Positions 1-8,015 of a stretch of 64,000 nt of DNA are shown here, one piece after another. Both the position numbers and the translations under genes were made by a program. Position 1 is the first letter of the stretch; each line of letters begins with the position of its first letter. Origin of the DNA: Microbacterium sp. MYb45 (GTDB taxonomy: Bacteria > Actinomycetota > Actinomycetes > Actinomycetales > Microbacteriaceae); the NCBI RefSeq assembly GCF_002979655.1, contig NZ_PCPG01000003.1, positions 62,001 through 126,000 of the forward strand, in the 5' to 3' direction. Under the pieces are notes generated by a model. That model was given only the letters and a program-made list of their open reading frames with translations. It ran no database searches and was not told where the DNA came from.

Positions 1-855
1 CGTGGTCGTGGAGACGACCAGAGCGGTGATCGTCAGCCCGGGGAAGATGCCGTACCACCAGGCTCGCTCGAGGAAGTTGCGTGAGATCGACAGCATCGAT
101 CCCCACTCAGGGGTGGGGGGTGCGACGCCGAGACCGAGGAACGTGAGCGCCGCTCCGGCGAGGGTCGCCGTGCCGACGCCGATCGTCGCGAGCACGAGCA
201 CCGGGCGGATCGCATTGGGCAGCACATGGTGCAGAGCGATCCGCGTGGGGCTGAGACCGATGCCGCGCGCAGCCTCGACATAGCCCGCATTGCGGATGGC
301 GAGGGTCTGGCCGCGGACGAGTCGGGCGTAGCTGGGGATTCCCGCGATGCCGATCGCGAGCAGAGTGTTGAGCAGCCCTCCGCCGAAGATCGAGATGATG
401 AGCAGAGCGAGCAGCAGCTCGGGGAACGCGAGCGACACATCGGTCACGCGCATCAGCAGAGCATCCAGGAACCGATTGCCGAGTCCGGCGGCGAGCCCGA
501 TCAGGCTTCCGATCCCCAGCGCGATGATCGTCGCGCCGATGCCGAGGAACAGCGCCGGCTGGGCGCCGTAGATGATGCGGCTGAGCACATCGCGTCCGGC
601 TTCGTCGGTACCGAGCAGATGAGCGATGCTCGGCGGCGCGAGGACGTTCGAGGTGTCGGTCGACAGCGGATCGAAGGGGGCGAGGGTGGCGGGTGCGATG
701 GCCGCGACCACGACGACGGCGAAGAAGGCGACGGAGATCCAGAAACCGACCGGGTATCCGCGAAGGGCGCGCCGCCGGGGGCGCTGTTCGTCCACGGGGG
801 TGGTCGGCATCTGCTCGAGGACGAGACTGGGTCGGGCGAGTTCTGTCACGCTCAT
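1..855 (-). CDS. Peptide-type ABC transporter permease (DppC-like), 3' end cut by window edge
   Basis: This is the second inner-membrane permease of a dipeptide/oligopeptide/nickel-type importer. Reading the minus strand from the ATG at 855 gives an open frame to base 1 (285 codons) beginning MSVTELARPSLVLEQMP. It has a hydrophobic segment near residues 38-58, the family landmark LGTDEAGRDVLSRIIYG near residue 85, and the EAA-loop region EAARGIGLSPTRIALHHVLPN that contacts the ATPase. The start overlaps the stop of the DppB-like gene by four bases (ATGA), so the two are translationally coupled. The family is usually about 290-300 residues, so only the last few codons are missing. The ATPase genes are expected beyond the left edge. 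Substrate is not readable from the sequence. Confidence 0.93.
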   Translation of the reverse strand, partial: MSVTELARPSLVLEQMPTTPVDEQRPRRRALRGYPVGFWISVAFFAVVVVAAIAPATLAPFDPLSTDTSNVLAPPSIAHLLGTDEAGRDVLSRIIYGAQPALFLGIGATIIALGIGSLIGLAAGLGNRFLDALLMRVTDVSLAFPELLLALLIISIFGGGLLNTLLAIGIAGIPSYARLVRGQTLAIRNAGYVEAARGIGLSPTRIALHHVLPNAIRPVLVLATIGVGTATLAGAALTFLGLGVAPPTPEWGSMLSISRNFLERAWWYGIFPGLTITALVVSTTT

Positions 856-1820
856 GCGTGTGCCTCCGTTCGGATGCGCGGGTCGATGAGCGGGTAGAGC
901 AGGTCGACGATGAAGTTGACGCCGACGTAGGCGGCCGCGGCCAGGAGCACGAGTCCGAGAACGAGCGGGACATCGCTCGCATTCGCGGCCGTCACCAGGA
1001 CGCGGCCGATGCCCTGCCGGCTGAAGAGCGTCTCCGCGATCACCGCACCCCCGAGCAGGCCCCCGATCAGGAAGCCGGAGAGCGTGCTGAGGGGGATCAG
1101 CGCATGGCGCAGCGCGTGACGGAGCCGCACGGTCACCTCGCTCACACCGCGCGTGCGCGCGGTGATGATGAACGGCTCGTCGAGGGCGTCCTCCAATGCC
1201 CCGCGGAAGACCTGGATGAGAGCGGGAGCAGTGCTCAGACCGATCATCAGCGCCGGGAGCACCAGGGTCGCGGGGCCGTCGCTGCCGACGGACGGCAGCA
1301 GGTGCAGGGAGTAGGAGAAGATCGTCAGCAGCACGATGCCGATCCAGAATCCCGGTGCCGACAGGAAGAAGATCTCGACGACCGACGAGACGCGGTGCGG
1401 GATCGGACGTTTCGCGGTGAGCAGCGCGACGGCGACGGTGAGGACGATCGAGACGACCGCTGCTGCTCCGGAGAGCTGCAGCGTCGGGCCGAGCTGCTCC
1501 CCGATGATGTCGACGACCGGAAGGTCGCGCTGATACGAGGTGCCGAGGTCTCCGGTGAGAAGCCGTCCGAGGTAGGTGCCGTACTGCACCCAGAGCGGCT
1601 GATCGAAACCGTATTGCTCGCGGATCGCCGCTTCTTGATCGGCGGTGAGGCTGACCTCCGCGCCGCCGACGACGGCGTAGACCCGGTCTCCAGGGAGGAC
1701 GTAGAGGGCCACGAAGGCGAGGCTGATGGCGCCGAAGAGCACTCCGATGCCGGCGAGGGCGCGCAGCGCCGCATGGCGCAGATACCCGGCCACGTGGTGG
1801 GCGGTTCGTGTCGAGGTCAT
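852..1820 (-). CDS. Peptide-type ABC transporter permease (DppB-like)
   Basis: First permease of the same importer. The frame is open from 1910, but I prefer the ATG at 1820 (MTSTRTAHHVAG, 322 aa) because GGAG lies 6 bases upstream and the extra N-terminal residues look non-coding and overlap a hairpin. Features are an N-terminal membrane helix, the periplasmic PGDRV segment, YGTYLGRLLTGDLGTSY (the family signature before TM2) and an EAA loop, ITARTRGVSEVTVRLRHALRHA. It is coupled by ATGA overlap to the downstream DppC-like gene. The substrate-binding protein gene lies upstream with a strong hairpin between them. Confidence 0.93.
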   Translation of the reverse strand: MTSTRTAHHVAGYLRHAALRALAGIGVLFGAISLAFVALYVLPGDRVYAVVGGAEVSLTADQEAAIREQYGFDQPLWVQYGTYLGRLLTGDLGTSYQRDLPVVDIIGEQLGPTLQLSGAAAVVSIVLTVAVALLTAKRPIPHRVSSVVEIFFLSAPGFWIGIVLLTIFSYSLHLLPSVGSDGPATLVLPALMIGLSTAPALIQVFRGALEDALDEPFIITARTRGVSEVTVRLRHALRHALIPLSTLSGFLIGGLLGGAVIAETLFSRQGIGRVLVTAANASDVPLVLGLVLLAAAAYVGVNFIVDLLYPLIDPRIRTEAHA

Positions 1821-1868
1821 GGGGCTCCGGGGGATGGTCGCCGACGGAAGGTCAGGGGTGATGGGCGC

Positions 1869-1913
1869 GGGATGCTGCCGGAGGATCGTCGTGTGATCCG
1901 GCGGCAGCATCCC
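1869..1913 (-). terminator. Long hairpin between SBP and permease genes
   Basis: A 12-bp perfect inverted repeat (1869-1880 with 1902-1913, arm GGGATGCTGCCG) encloses a second stem (GGATC at 1883-1887 with GATCC at 1895-1899). It lies just downstream of the SBP stop codon and upstream of the permease start. There is no U-rich tail, so it is better read as a partial terminator or RNA 3'-end stabiliser that would keep the binding protein more abundant than the permeases, a common arrangement in SBP-permease operons (inference). Confidence 0.6.
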
Positions 1914-1936
1914 GGCGGGGAGCTGACGGGTTCCGG

Positions 1937-3598
1937 TCAGGAACCTGCGCCCTCCTTCCAGGTGTTGTAGAACCAGAGGTTGCCGTAGGCGCGGTCGAAT
2001 GCGAGACCGTGCACGCTGTCCTGCGACGAGACCAGCGAGGGGCGGTAGTACAGCGGGATCGAGGGGACGATCTCGGTCAGGCGCTCCTGCGCCTGTGCGT
2101 ACAGATCCGCGATCTCGTCGGCGTCGGTCGATGCCCGTGCCGCCGCGACGAGTTCATCGAGTTCCGCATCGGCGGTGTTGGTCTGGTTGGTCCCGCGGCG
2201 CTCAGGCGTCGTGACCTCGGTCGAGCTGTACTTGATGAACAGCACGTCGGCGGTGTTCGTGGTCCAGATGCCGGCGCTGATGTCCTGCTCGCCTGCGGCG
2301 ACGCGGGCCTGCTGATCTTCGGACGAGAGCAGATCGATCTGCACCTCGACACCGATTTCCTTGAGCTGGTCCTGGACGATCTCGAGGATCTGGTTGGCCT
2401 GCGTCACGTCGCCCGTCGTCGGGAAGTAGAGCGACAGGCGCTCGCCGTCCTTCGTGCGGAATCCGTCGGAGTCGACCTCGGACCAGCCGGCGTCGTCGAG
2501 GATCTCGTTGGCCTGATCGACGTCGTAGGTGAACGTGGCGGTGCTGTTCTCGGCGTAGTTCGGCGTCGAAGGAACGAGGAAGCCATCCGCCACCGTCCAC
2601 TGCCCGAACGAGACCGCGTCGATGATCGCCTTGCGGTCGAGGCCGGCGAAGATCGCCTGCCGCACCGCCTGGTCGTCGAGAGGAGCATTGTTCTCGTTGA
2701 GCCACAGCGAATACGGGTGGCCGGGACGGTCGAACTTGGTGAACTCGAGGCTGTCATTGCTCAGCACCGATTCCACGCTCTGCGGCGGAGTCCAGTCGAT
2801 GACATCGAAGTCGCCGGCCACCAGGCCGTTGTAGCGCACGCTGTCTTCGGCGACGAAGCTGATCTCGATGCCGTCGAGGTAGGCGGCGCCCGTCCTCCCG
2901 GCATCCGACTCCGGCGCCCAGGCGTAGTCGTCGTTGCGCTCAAGAGTGAGGGACTCGTCCGCCCGCCAGTCGACGACCTCGAACGGTCCTGTGCCGATCG
3001 GGTGATCGACGATCGTCTCGGGCGCCTCGGTGAGCTGCTTCCCCGAGATGATGCTCAGGTACGCCTGCGACAGCACGTTGATGAGTGCGGAGTACGGCTC
3101 GGAGAGGGTGATCTCCAGGGTCAGGTCGTCGATGGCCTTCGAGCTCTCGTAGGGCCCGAGGTACGACGCCTGCAGCGGCGCCGCCGTCGCAGGATCGAAG
3201 ATGTGCTCGATGTTCTGCTGCACGACCTCGGCGGTGAGCGGTGAGTCGTCCTGGAACGTGATGTCGGGTCGCAGGTGGATCGTGTACACGCGGCCGTCGT
3301 CGGAGAGGTCGTACGACTCGGCCAGCAAGCCCTCGAAGGTGCCGTCCTCCTTCTGCCAGAACAGAGTGTCGAAGATCGCACGGAAGATGAGCGGGTCATT
3401 CGAGTTCCCCTGCTGGTGGGGGTCGAGGTTCGTCGGCGCCCAGGCGTTGAGAGCGACCTTGAGTGTTCCTCCCGCTTCGGGCTCGTCACTGTTGGTGGGG
3501 CCGGGGGAGCCGCCGGTGCTCGTCGAGCAGGCGGCGAGCGTGATGGTGAGCACGGTCGCCGCGATCGCTCCGAGCAACCGATTTCGGGATGCCGTCAT
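1937..3598 (-). CDS. Family 5 ABC substrate-binding lipoprotein (peptide/nickel type)
   Basis: Extracytoplasmic solute receptor, 553 aa. The N-terminus has a short charged region, a hydrophobic stretch and the lipobox LAAC (Cys about 23), so it is a lipoprotein. Family landmarks are WAPTNLDPHQ near the mature start, the DGRVYTIHLRPDITFQD strand pair, and a C-terminal IPLYYRPSLV segment followed by FYNTW. An AGGAGAGG ribosome site sits just upstream of the ATG. It is the first gene of the minus-strand operon and is separated from the permeases by a hairpin. The large family-5 fold binds peptides, nickel chelates or sugars, so the exact ligand cannot be named. Confidence 0.95.
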   Translation of the reverse strand: MTASRNRLLGAIAATVLTITLAACSTSTGGSPGPTNSDEPEAGGTLKVALNAWAPTNLDPHQQGNSNDPLIFRAIFDTLFWQKEDGTFEGLLAESYDLSDDGRVYTIHLRPDITFQDDSPLTAEVVQQNIEHIFDPATAAPLQASYLGPYESSKAIDDLTLEITLSEPYSALINVLSQAYLSIISGKQLTEAPETIVDHPIGTGPFEVVDWRADESLTLERNDDYAWAPESDAGRTGAAYLDGIEISFVAEDSVRYNGLVAGDFDVIDWTPPQSVESVLSNDSLEFTKFDRPGHPYSLWLNENNAPLDDQAVRQAIFAGLDRKAIIDAVSFGQWTVADGFLVPSTPNYAENSTATFTYDVDQANEILDDAGWSEVDSDGFRTKDGERLSLYFPTTGDVTQANQILEIVQDQLKEIGVEVQIDLLSSEDQQARVAAGEQDISAGIWTTNTADVLFIKYSSTEVTTPERRGTNQTNTADAELDELVAAARASTDADEIADLYAQAQERLTEIVPSIPLYYRPSLVSSQDSVHGLAFDRAYGNLWFYNTWKEGAGS

Positions 3599-3793
3599 GG
3601 CCTCTCCTTGCTGTGTGGGGGTCTTGGTGGTGAAACGCTATGTGAGGTGCGAGAACCGGTCGGCGGGGGAGTCGAGGGGTTACCGGCGGTTACGCCGGGT
3701 TACCCGCGCCGTCGTTCTGTGTCGCATCGGCGGAGGGTCCAGACCGCTCGGCGGGATCGAGAACCGCCCGGCTCGGGATAAAGTGGCGACACG

Positions 3794-5146
3794 ATGAGGA
3801 TCACGCGCCGCACTCTGCTCCTCGGCGCCGGAGCCGGCGTCGCTTCGGTGCTTCTCGCCTCCTGCACCCCCGAACCCGCGCCCACGCCGACGCCCACGCG
3901 CACCCGCGAACCCGAGCCTCCGCCCGGAGTTCCCGCGCCGGCCGGCAGCGTCCGCAGCACCTGGAGCACCGACCCGTTCGCCCTCGGCGCCGCCAGCTTC
4001 ACCCCCGTCGGGGTCGTCGCCGGCACCCGCACCGCGCTGGGTCTGCCCATCGACGACCGCGTGTTCTTCGCGGGCGAGGCGACCGATGAGGATGCTCCCG
4101 GCACGGTGCGCGGGGCCATCGCCTCCGGTGCGCGCGCCGCGGAGGAACTCATGATCCCGGGCAGCTCCGGCGAGCGGGTCGCCGTCGTCGGCGCCGGCCT
4201 CGCGGGCGCCACGGCTGCGGCACTGCTCGCCGAACGCGGCGTGCAGGTGACCGTGTTCGAGGCGCGCGACCGCGTGGGCGGACGCGTCCACTCGCAGGTC
4301 GACGACTCGTGGCCGGTGCCGGTGCAGCTCGGCGCCTGGCTCTTCGGCGAAGACGATTCCGAGGTCCTCGATCAGTTGACCAGCGGCGATGTCGGCATCG
4401 ACGAGCTGACCGGCGAACTCTGGCGCACACCGGATGCCGACATCGACCCGGTCGACCCGCAGCCGTTCACCGCCGCGATGACCACGGCGCAGGCGGCCCC
4501 CGAGGATTCCTCGGTCGCCGAAGCCCTGACCGTGGCGGGCGTCGATCCCGCCGACCCCGCGACCGCCGCACTGCTCGCGATCCTCGCCACCCGCACTGGT
4601 GCCGATGCCGATGCGCTCTCCAGCTGGCTGGCCCCGCCGCTGCCGACCGGTGAGCCGAAGGCGGCCCGCGACGACCTCACCCCGTTCGTGGAACACGCGC
4701 TCGACGGCGTGCAGGTCGGGCTGAGCTCCCCGGTCGCTCGCATCGCGTACGACGACTCCGGCGTCAGCGTGCGCCTCGGCACCGGTGAGGCCCTGTCGTT
4801 CGACCGGGTCGTCGTGACGGTGCCGCTGGGCGTGCTCCAGAAGCGCAGCATCGAGTTCGACCCGGCGCTCCCGTTCTCGCAGCGCGGCGCGATCGCCGCC
4901 CTCGGCATGGGTGCGATCGAGACCGTCTGGCTGCGGTGGGACGAGCCGTTCTGGCAGAGCGAGGAGTCGATCTGGCACGCCGTGGGCGCCGATGTGCTGA
5001 TCCCGACCTGGATCAACCTGCAGCCATCCACGGGAGAGAACGTGCTCGTGGGCCTCGTCGGAGGAACCGCTGCCGCGGACTTCGCCGCCCTCGACGAGAA
5101 GGCGGCCCTCGAAGCCGCCCTCGCCTCGCTCACGCTCTGGATCTGA
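3794..5146 (+). CDS. Exported FAD-dependent amine oxidase-like protein with circularly permuted domain order
   Basis: The N-terminus is a twin-arginine lipoprotein signal (TRRTLLLG, lipobox LLASC, Cys24) followed by a Pro/Thr linker to about residue 50. Next comes STWSTDPFALGAASF (about 55-69) and FFAGEATDEDAPGTVRGA with GARAAEEL (about 92-119). These are the C-terminal FAD-contact motifs of flavin amine oxidases. Only after these comes the N-terminal Rossmann motif VAVVGAGLAGATAAA and FEARDRVGGR (about 129-164), then the oxidase body with VTVPLGVLQKRSIEF. The protein ends at SLTLWI, just where the C-terminal module would normally begin, and only 67 bases separate it from the next gene. The order is therefore C-module, linker, N-module plus body, and the 450-aa total fits one complete enzyme. 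A role in amine or amino-acid oxidation outside the membrane is inferred. Activity is unproven. Confidence 0.85.
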   Translation: MRITRRTLLLGAGAGVASVLLASCTPEPAPTPTPTRTREPEPPPGVPAPAGSVRSTWSTDPFALGAASFTPVGVVAGTRTALGLPIDDRVFFAGEATDEDAPGTVRGAIASGARAAEELMIPGSSGERVAVVGAGLAGATAAALLAERGVQVTVFEARDRVGGRVHSQVDDSWPVPVQLGAWLFGEDDSEVLDQLTSGDVGIDELTGELWRTPDADIDPVDPQPFTAAMTTAQAAPEDSSVAEALTVAGVDPADPATAALLAILATRTGADADALSSWLAPPLPTGEPKAARDDLTPFVEHALDGVQVGLSSPVARIAYDDSGVSVRLGTGEALSFDRVVVTVPLGVLQKRSIEFDPALPFSQRGAIAALGMGAIETVWLRWDEPFWQSEESIWHAVGADVLIPTWINLQPSTGENVLVGLVGGTAAADFAALDEKAALEAALASLTLWI

Positions 5147-5213
5147 CCGCCGTCGTCGTCTGGCGCCGGTTCCACGGTCGCCGCGCCGTCCGGCGCCGCG
5201 ACGTCTGACGCGT

Positions 5214-5951
5214 CTAGCTCCGCGCGGTCGCCGTCTCCCGCGCGGATTCCTCCGGCACGTGCTCCCCGTCGACCGCAGGCGAGTCGTCCGGCGCGTCGGG
5301 GTCGTCGTCGGCATCCGTCCGCAGCCGTCTCGGCAGCGGCATCCGGCTGATGAGCACGAGCACGGTCGAGACCACGGCGAAGCTGCCGAGCGCGATCGCC
5401 GCCGAGGCGAGGAACTCCAGCGGCCCGCTCACCTGTCGCGGGTCGAGGAAGTAATAGGGGTACCAGCCGATCATCGGCCCGCGGATCATCGTCGCGACCC
5501 CCCAGAGCACCGGGTAGGCGAGGGACACCGGGACCACCCGCCACGGCACCGATCGGTGGCCGGGCGCCAGGGCCCATGCCGCCACCGTCAGCGCCGGCAG
5601 CCAGAAGTGCAACACCTGATCCGACCACGGCACATCGATGCGGATGCCGCGGATGCCGGCCTGCCAGACGAGGATCGCGAACACCAGTCCGGCGGTGATC
5701 GTCCAGGTCAGCACGAGTGCCAGTGCCACCGTGAGCCACCGCGGATCCCGCGCCGCGCGCAGAGCGATGACCCCCGCGATCGTCAGCAGCACGACGAACG
5801 CGATGTTGGACTGGTTGGTCAGGTAGGCGAAGAAGTTCTGGCTCGCGATCGTGTGCGACGCGAGCCCCCAGCTCAGTCGATGGATGAGCGCCACGAGGCA
5901 GACGGCGGCAGCGCCGAGGCGGAGCAGGCCGAAGGCGGTACGCGCCTTCAC
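5214..5951 (-). CDS. Pr6Pr family membrane protein
   Basis: A 245-aa polytopic protein with about six membrane segments, starting at a GTG. Conserved-looking elements include the early YLTNQSNIAF motif, a central DQVLHFWLPALTV segment and the ending PMIGWYPYYFLDPRQ, which match the Pr6Pr (FAR-17a/AIG1-like) membrane family. The C-terminus is a charged, Asp-rich cytoplasmic tail. Function in bacteria is unknown. FAR-17a/AIG1-type relatives in eukaryotes act on lipids, which does not establish a role here. The gene stands alone, convergent with the amine oxidase gene. Confidence 0.8.
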   Translation of the reverse strand: MKARTAFGLLRLGAAAVCLVALIHRLSWGLASHTIASQNFFAYLTNQSNIAFVVLLTIAGVIALRAARDPRWLTVALALVLTWTITAGLVFAILVWQAGIRGIRIDVPWSDQVLHFWLPALTVAAWALAPGHRSVPWRVVPVSLAYPVLWGVATMIRGPMIGWYPYYFLDPRQVSGPLEFLASAAIALGSFAVVSTVLVLISRMPLPRRLRTDADDDPDAPDDSPAVDGEHVPEESARETATARS

Positions 5952-6077
5952 CGCTGCGTCACCCGCCTTTTCCTCATCCGCCGAGTCTACGGATCGGACC
6001 TCCGAGGTTCCGTCGCGCCGCAGAGGGCGCCCGTCCCGACGGGCGTGGGTCCGCGCCGATGACCCTGTGTCGGCGTG

Positions 6078-6467
6078 TCAGCGTCGGGGTTCGCGGGTCG
6101 ACCACAGCGCCAGTGCGACGAGCACAGGCTGGAAGAACAGCCGGACGAAACGCTTCATGTCCGTGTCGAGGCCGAAACCGTCACGGTGGTGCATCCACTG
6201 CGCCACGTTGCCGGGGAACACGGCGACGAAGAACAGCGCGGCGATCGTGCCGACCGTGCGCCGACGGCGTCGTGCCAGCAGCAGAGCAGAGCCGAGCGCG
6301 ACCTCGGCCACGCCGGAGGCGAGCACGGTCGTGTCGGGGTCGAGCGGGAGCGACTCAGGCACCTGGGCCTGGAACTCCTCACGAGCCACCGTGAGGTGGG
6401 AGACGCCCGCGAAGACGAGGGAGGCGCCGAGGAAGATGCGGCCGATGGTGCGGGCAGGAGTCGACAT
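6078..6467 (-). CDS. DoxX family membrane protein
   Basis: A 129-aa protein with four predicted helices: RIFLGASLVFAGVSHL at the start, VLASGVAEVALGSALLL in the middle and TIAALFFVAVFPGN in the third helix. This length and the pattern FxGxxH...GxxE match small DoxX/DoxD-type proteins. Members are linked to redox and thiol stress or to quinone oxidation, but no catalytic residue can be assigned. It is transcribed in the same direction as the RNase H gene upstream with a short gap, so co-transcription is possible. Confidence 0.8.
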   Translation of the reverse strand: MSTPARTIGRIFLGASLVFAGVSHLTVAREEFQAQVPESLPLDPDTTVLASGVAEVALGSALLLARRRRRTVGTIAALFFVAVFPGNVAQWMHHRDGFGLDTDMKRFVRLFFQPVLVALALWSTREPRR

Positions 6468-6496
6468 GGGGCGAGTTTACGCCTCGGCAGCCACGC

Positions 6497-7318
6497 TCAG
6501 ATCAGGCGGCGGAGGGCTTCTTCGAGCGAGACGCCCTGTGCTTCGGCGCGGTCGCGCAGGCGGGCGTGCTCGTCGGAGGACAGGGGGATCCGCAGCTCGA
6601 TCGGGTCGTCGTCGGGGGAGTCCAGGCCGTCGAGCAGATCGGATGCCTCGGCCCAGAGCGGCTCCGCGAGCGAGGCGGCCGCGGCGGGAGAGGGGGCGGA
6701 TGCTGCCGCTGCCGCGGTCGAGCGGGCGCGGTCCTCGGTCGTGACCGCACTCGCGCCCGCGGAACTCGTCCCGGCAGCCGCGGAACCGGCCGATGCGGAC
6801 GGTGCGGATGCGGCGACGGACGCGGATCCGGATACGGCAGCGCCGGCATCCGTTCCCCTCGTGAAGCCCGGTCCTCGTCGCGGTTCCTGCTTCGCCTGGT
6901 ATGCCTTGGCGGCGGCATTCGCGCGTTCGTCGGCCGCTTCGTTGAGCGGGTGTCCGGCGTGCCCCTTGACCCACGAGAACTCGACGTCACGGCCGCGGAT
7001 CGCCTCGTCGATGCCCTCGAGCAGGTCGCGGTTGAGCACGGGCCCGCCGTCGGACTTGCGCCAGCCCTTGCGCTTCCAGCCCGGCATCCACTTGGTCACG
7101 GAGTCGATCACGTAGCGGCTGTCGCACTCGATCAGCAGCTTCTCGTCGGTGCCGGCGGTCGCGAGCAGCAGTTCGAGGACCGCGCGCAGCTCGCCCTGGT
7201 TGTTGGTGCCGTGTGGGGAACCGCCCGCAGCCCAGTTCGCGTCGTCGATGTACCAGGCCCAGCCATTGGGGCCGGGGTTGCCCAGGGCGGAGCCGTCTGC
7301 GGCGGCGGTGATCGTCAT
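6497..7318 (-). CDS. rnhA: Ribonuclease HI with Ala-rich linker and ribbon-helix-helix-like tail
   Basis: Residues 1-150 are a type 1 RNase H, which cuts the RNA strand of RNA/DNA hybrids. The catalytic acids are visible: Asp in AADGSALGNPGPNGW, Glu in NNQGELRAVLELL, Asp in LLIECDSRYVIDSV and Asp in HPLNEAADERAN, with the WVKGHAGH loop. The enzyme normally ends near residue 150. Here an Ala/Ser-rich linker of about 80 residues follows, then a C-terminal segment (about 232-273) with IELRIPLSSDEHARLRD and GVSLEEALRRLI. The strand-helix-helix pattern resembles a CopG/Arc-type DNA-binding motif. That tail assignment is tentative. The start at 7318 fits the family N-terminus. Confidence 0.9.
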   Translation of the reverse strand: MTITAAADGSALGNPGPNGWAWYIDDANWAAGGSPHGTNNQGELRAVLELLLATAGTDEKLLIECDSRYVIDSVTKWMPGWKRKGWRKSDGGPVLNRDLLEGIDEAIRGRDVEFSWVKGHAGHPLNEAADERANAAAKAYQAKQEPRRGPGFTRGTDAGAAVSGSASVAASAPSASAGSAAAGTSSAGASAVTTEDRARSTAAAAASAPSPAAAASLAEPLWAEASDLLDGLDSPDDDPIELRIPLSSDEHARLRDRAEAQGVSLEEALRRLI

Positions 7319-7420
7319 CCCTCAACCGTAGCCGCGCAGCCCCTCGTCGATTCGCACTCGGGTCGCAGTCAATCGATGGTTGCCCTGCGTCGCGGTGGCG
7401 CAACTGCGACGTGGTGCAGG

Positions 7421-7627
7421 TCAGTCCTCTTCGGCCTCGGGGGCGGGAGGTGCGACCGGGAACAGGACCGAGCTCAGGTCGCCGCTGGTCTCCGCGCCGA
7501 GTCCGATCGAGAGCGGGTCGACGACGGGCGCCGTGTCGAGCACGTCCGCCTCCGTGCGCTCGAGCGGCTCAGAGGGCAGCACCCACTGGTTCTCTTGTTC
7601 TTCCGGCTTCTGCTGGAACAGTCCCAT
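7421..7627 (-). CDS. Small acidic conserved hypothetical protein
   Basis: A 68-aa acidic protein beginning MGLFQQKPEEQENQWVLP and ending APPAPEAEED, from the ATG at 7627 (an ATG nine bases upstream is possible). It has no membrane segment or cysteine. I recognise the MGLF...PEE...NQW opening as typical of short proteins in Microbacterium-like genomes, but no function is known. It sits between the RNase H and emfourin-like genes on the same strand. Confidence 0.6.
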   Translation of the reverse strand: MGLFQQKPEEQENQWVLPSEPLERTEADVLDTAPVVDPLSIGLGAETSGDLSSVLFPVAPPAPEAEED

Positions 7628-7706
7628 GGTCTCCATTGTGAACCTGCCCGGCGGCGACGGGGCCGGATTCACACCGGATTGATCGGGAGCCGGAGCGGAT
7701 GCGGGT

Positions 7707-8015
7707 TCAGCGCCTGGCGGCCGTGCGCACCGCTTCGACGAGGGTGCGCCAGGGGCCGTCGAGAGCGGAGTCGGGCACGTCGCGTTCCCGGCGCTCGGAG
7801 GGTGTGCGGGCCCGGATGCTCCAGACGTACCGGTCGGCGCCGGTGCCGGCATCCGTCTCCTCGTCCCACGGGCAGCCGTCGATGAGGTCGATCCACTCCC
7901 CGGCTTCGTCGGGCTCGGCTTCCACCCGCCACTGACGACGGATGCCCGCGATGCCGCCGGTGCGCACCACCGCGATCACGACGTGCGTGTCAGTCGGTGG
8001 AGGGGACTCGCTCAT
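7707..8015 (-). CDS. Emfourin-like inhibitor of the adjacent M4 protease
   Basis: A 102-aa protein starting MSESPPPTDTHVVIAVVRTGG. Landmarks are the early strand VVIAVVRTGGIAGI, the middle EWIDLIDGCPWD and a basic RYVWSIRARTPS strand. These fit emfourin (M4in), a small protein inhibitor of protealysin-like M4 metalloproteases whose gene forms a two-gene operon with the protease. Here the start (8015; 8021 also possible) lies inside the 3' end of the M4 protease gene (26-base overlap), so the two are tightly coupled. Expected role: keep the intracellular protease inactive until needed. Recognition rests on pattern and context. Confidence 0.75.
   Translation of the reverse strand: MSESPPPTDTHVVIAVVRTGGIAGIRRQWRVEAEPDEAGEWIDLIDGCPWDEETDAGTGADRYVWSIRARTPSERRERDVPDSALDGPWRTLVEAVRTAARR

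Noticed and set aside
693..1970. Plus-strand 425-codon frame across the DppB/DppC-like genes
   Set aside because: No domain, strongly charged composition, and antisense to two coupled permeases.
3680..5314. Minus-strand frame opposite the amine oxidase gene
   Set aside because: Composition is a mirror of Gly/Arg-rich coding. The plus frame has a signal sequence and two FAD motifs.
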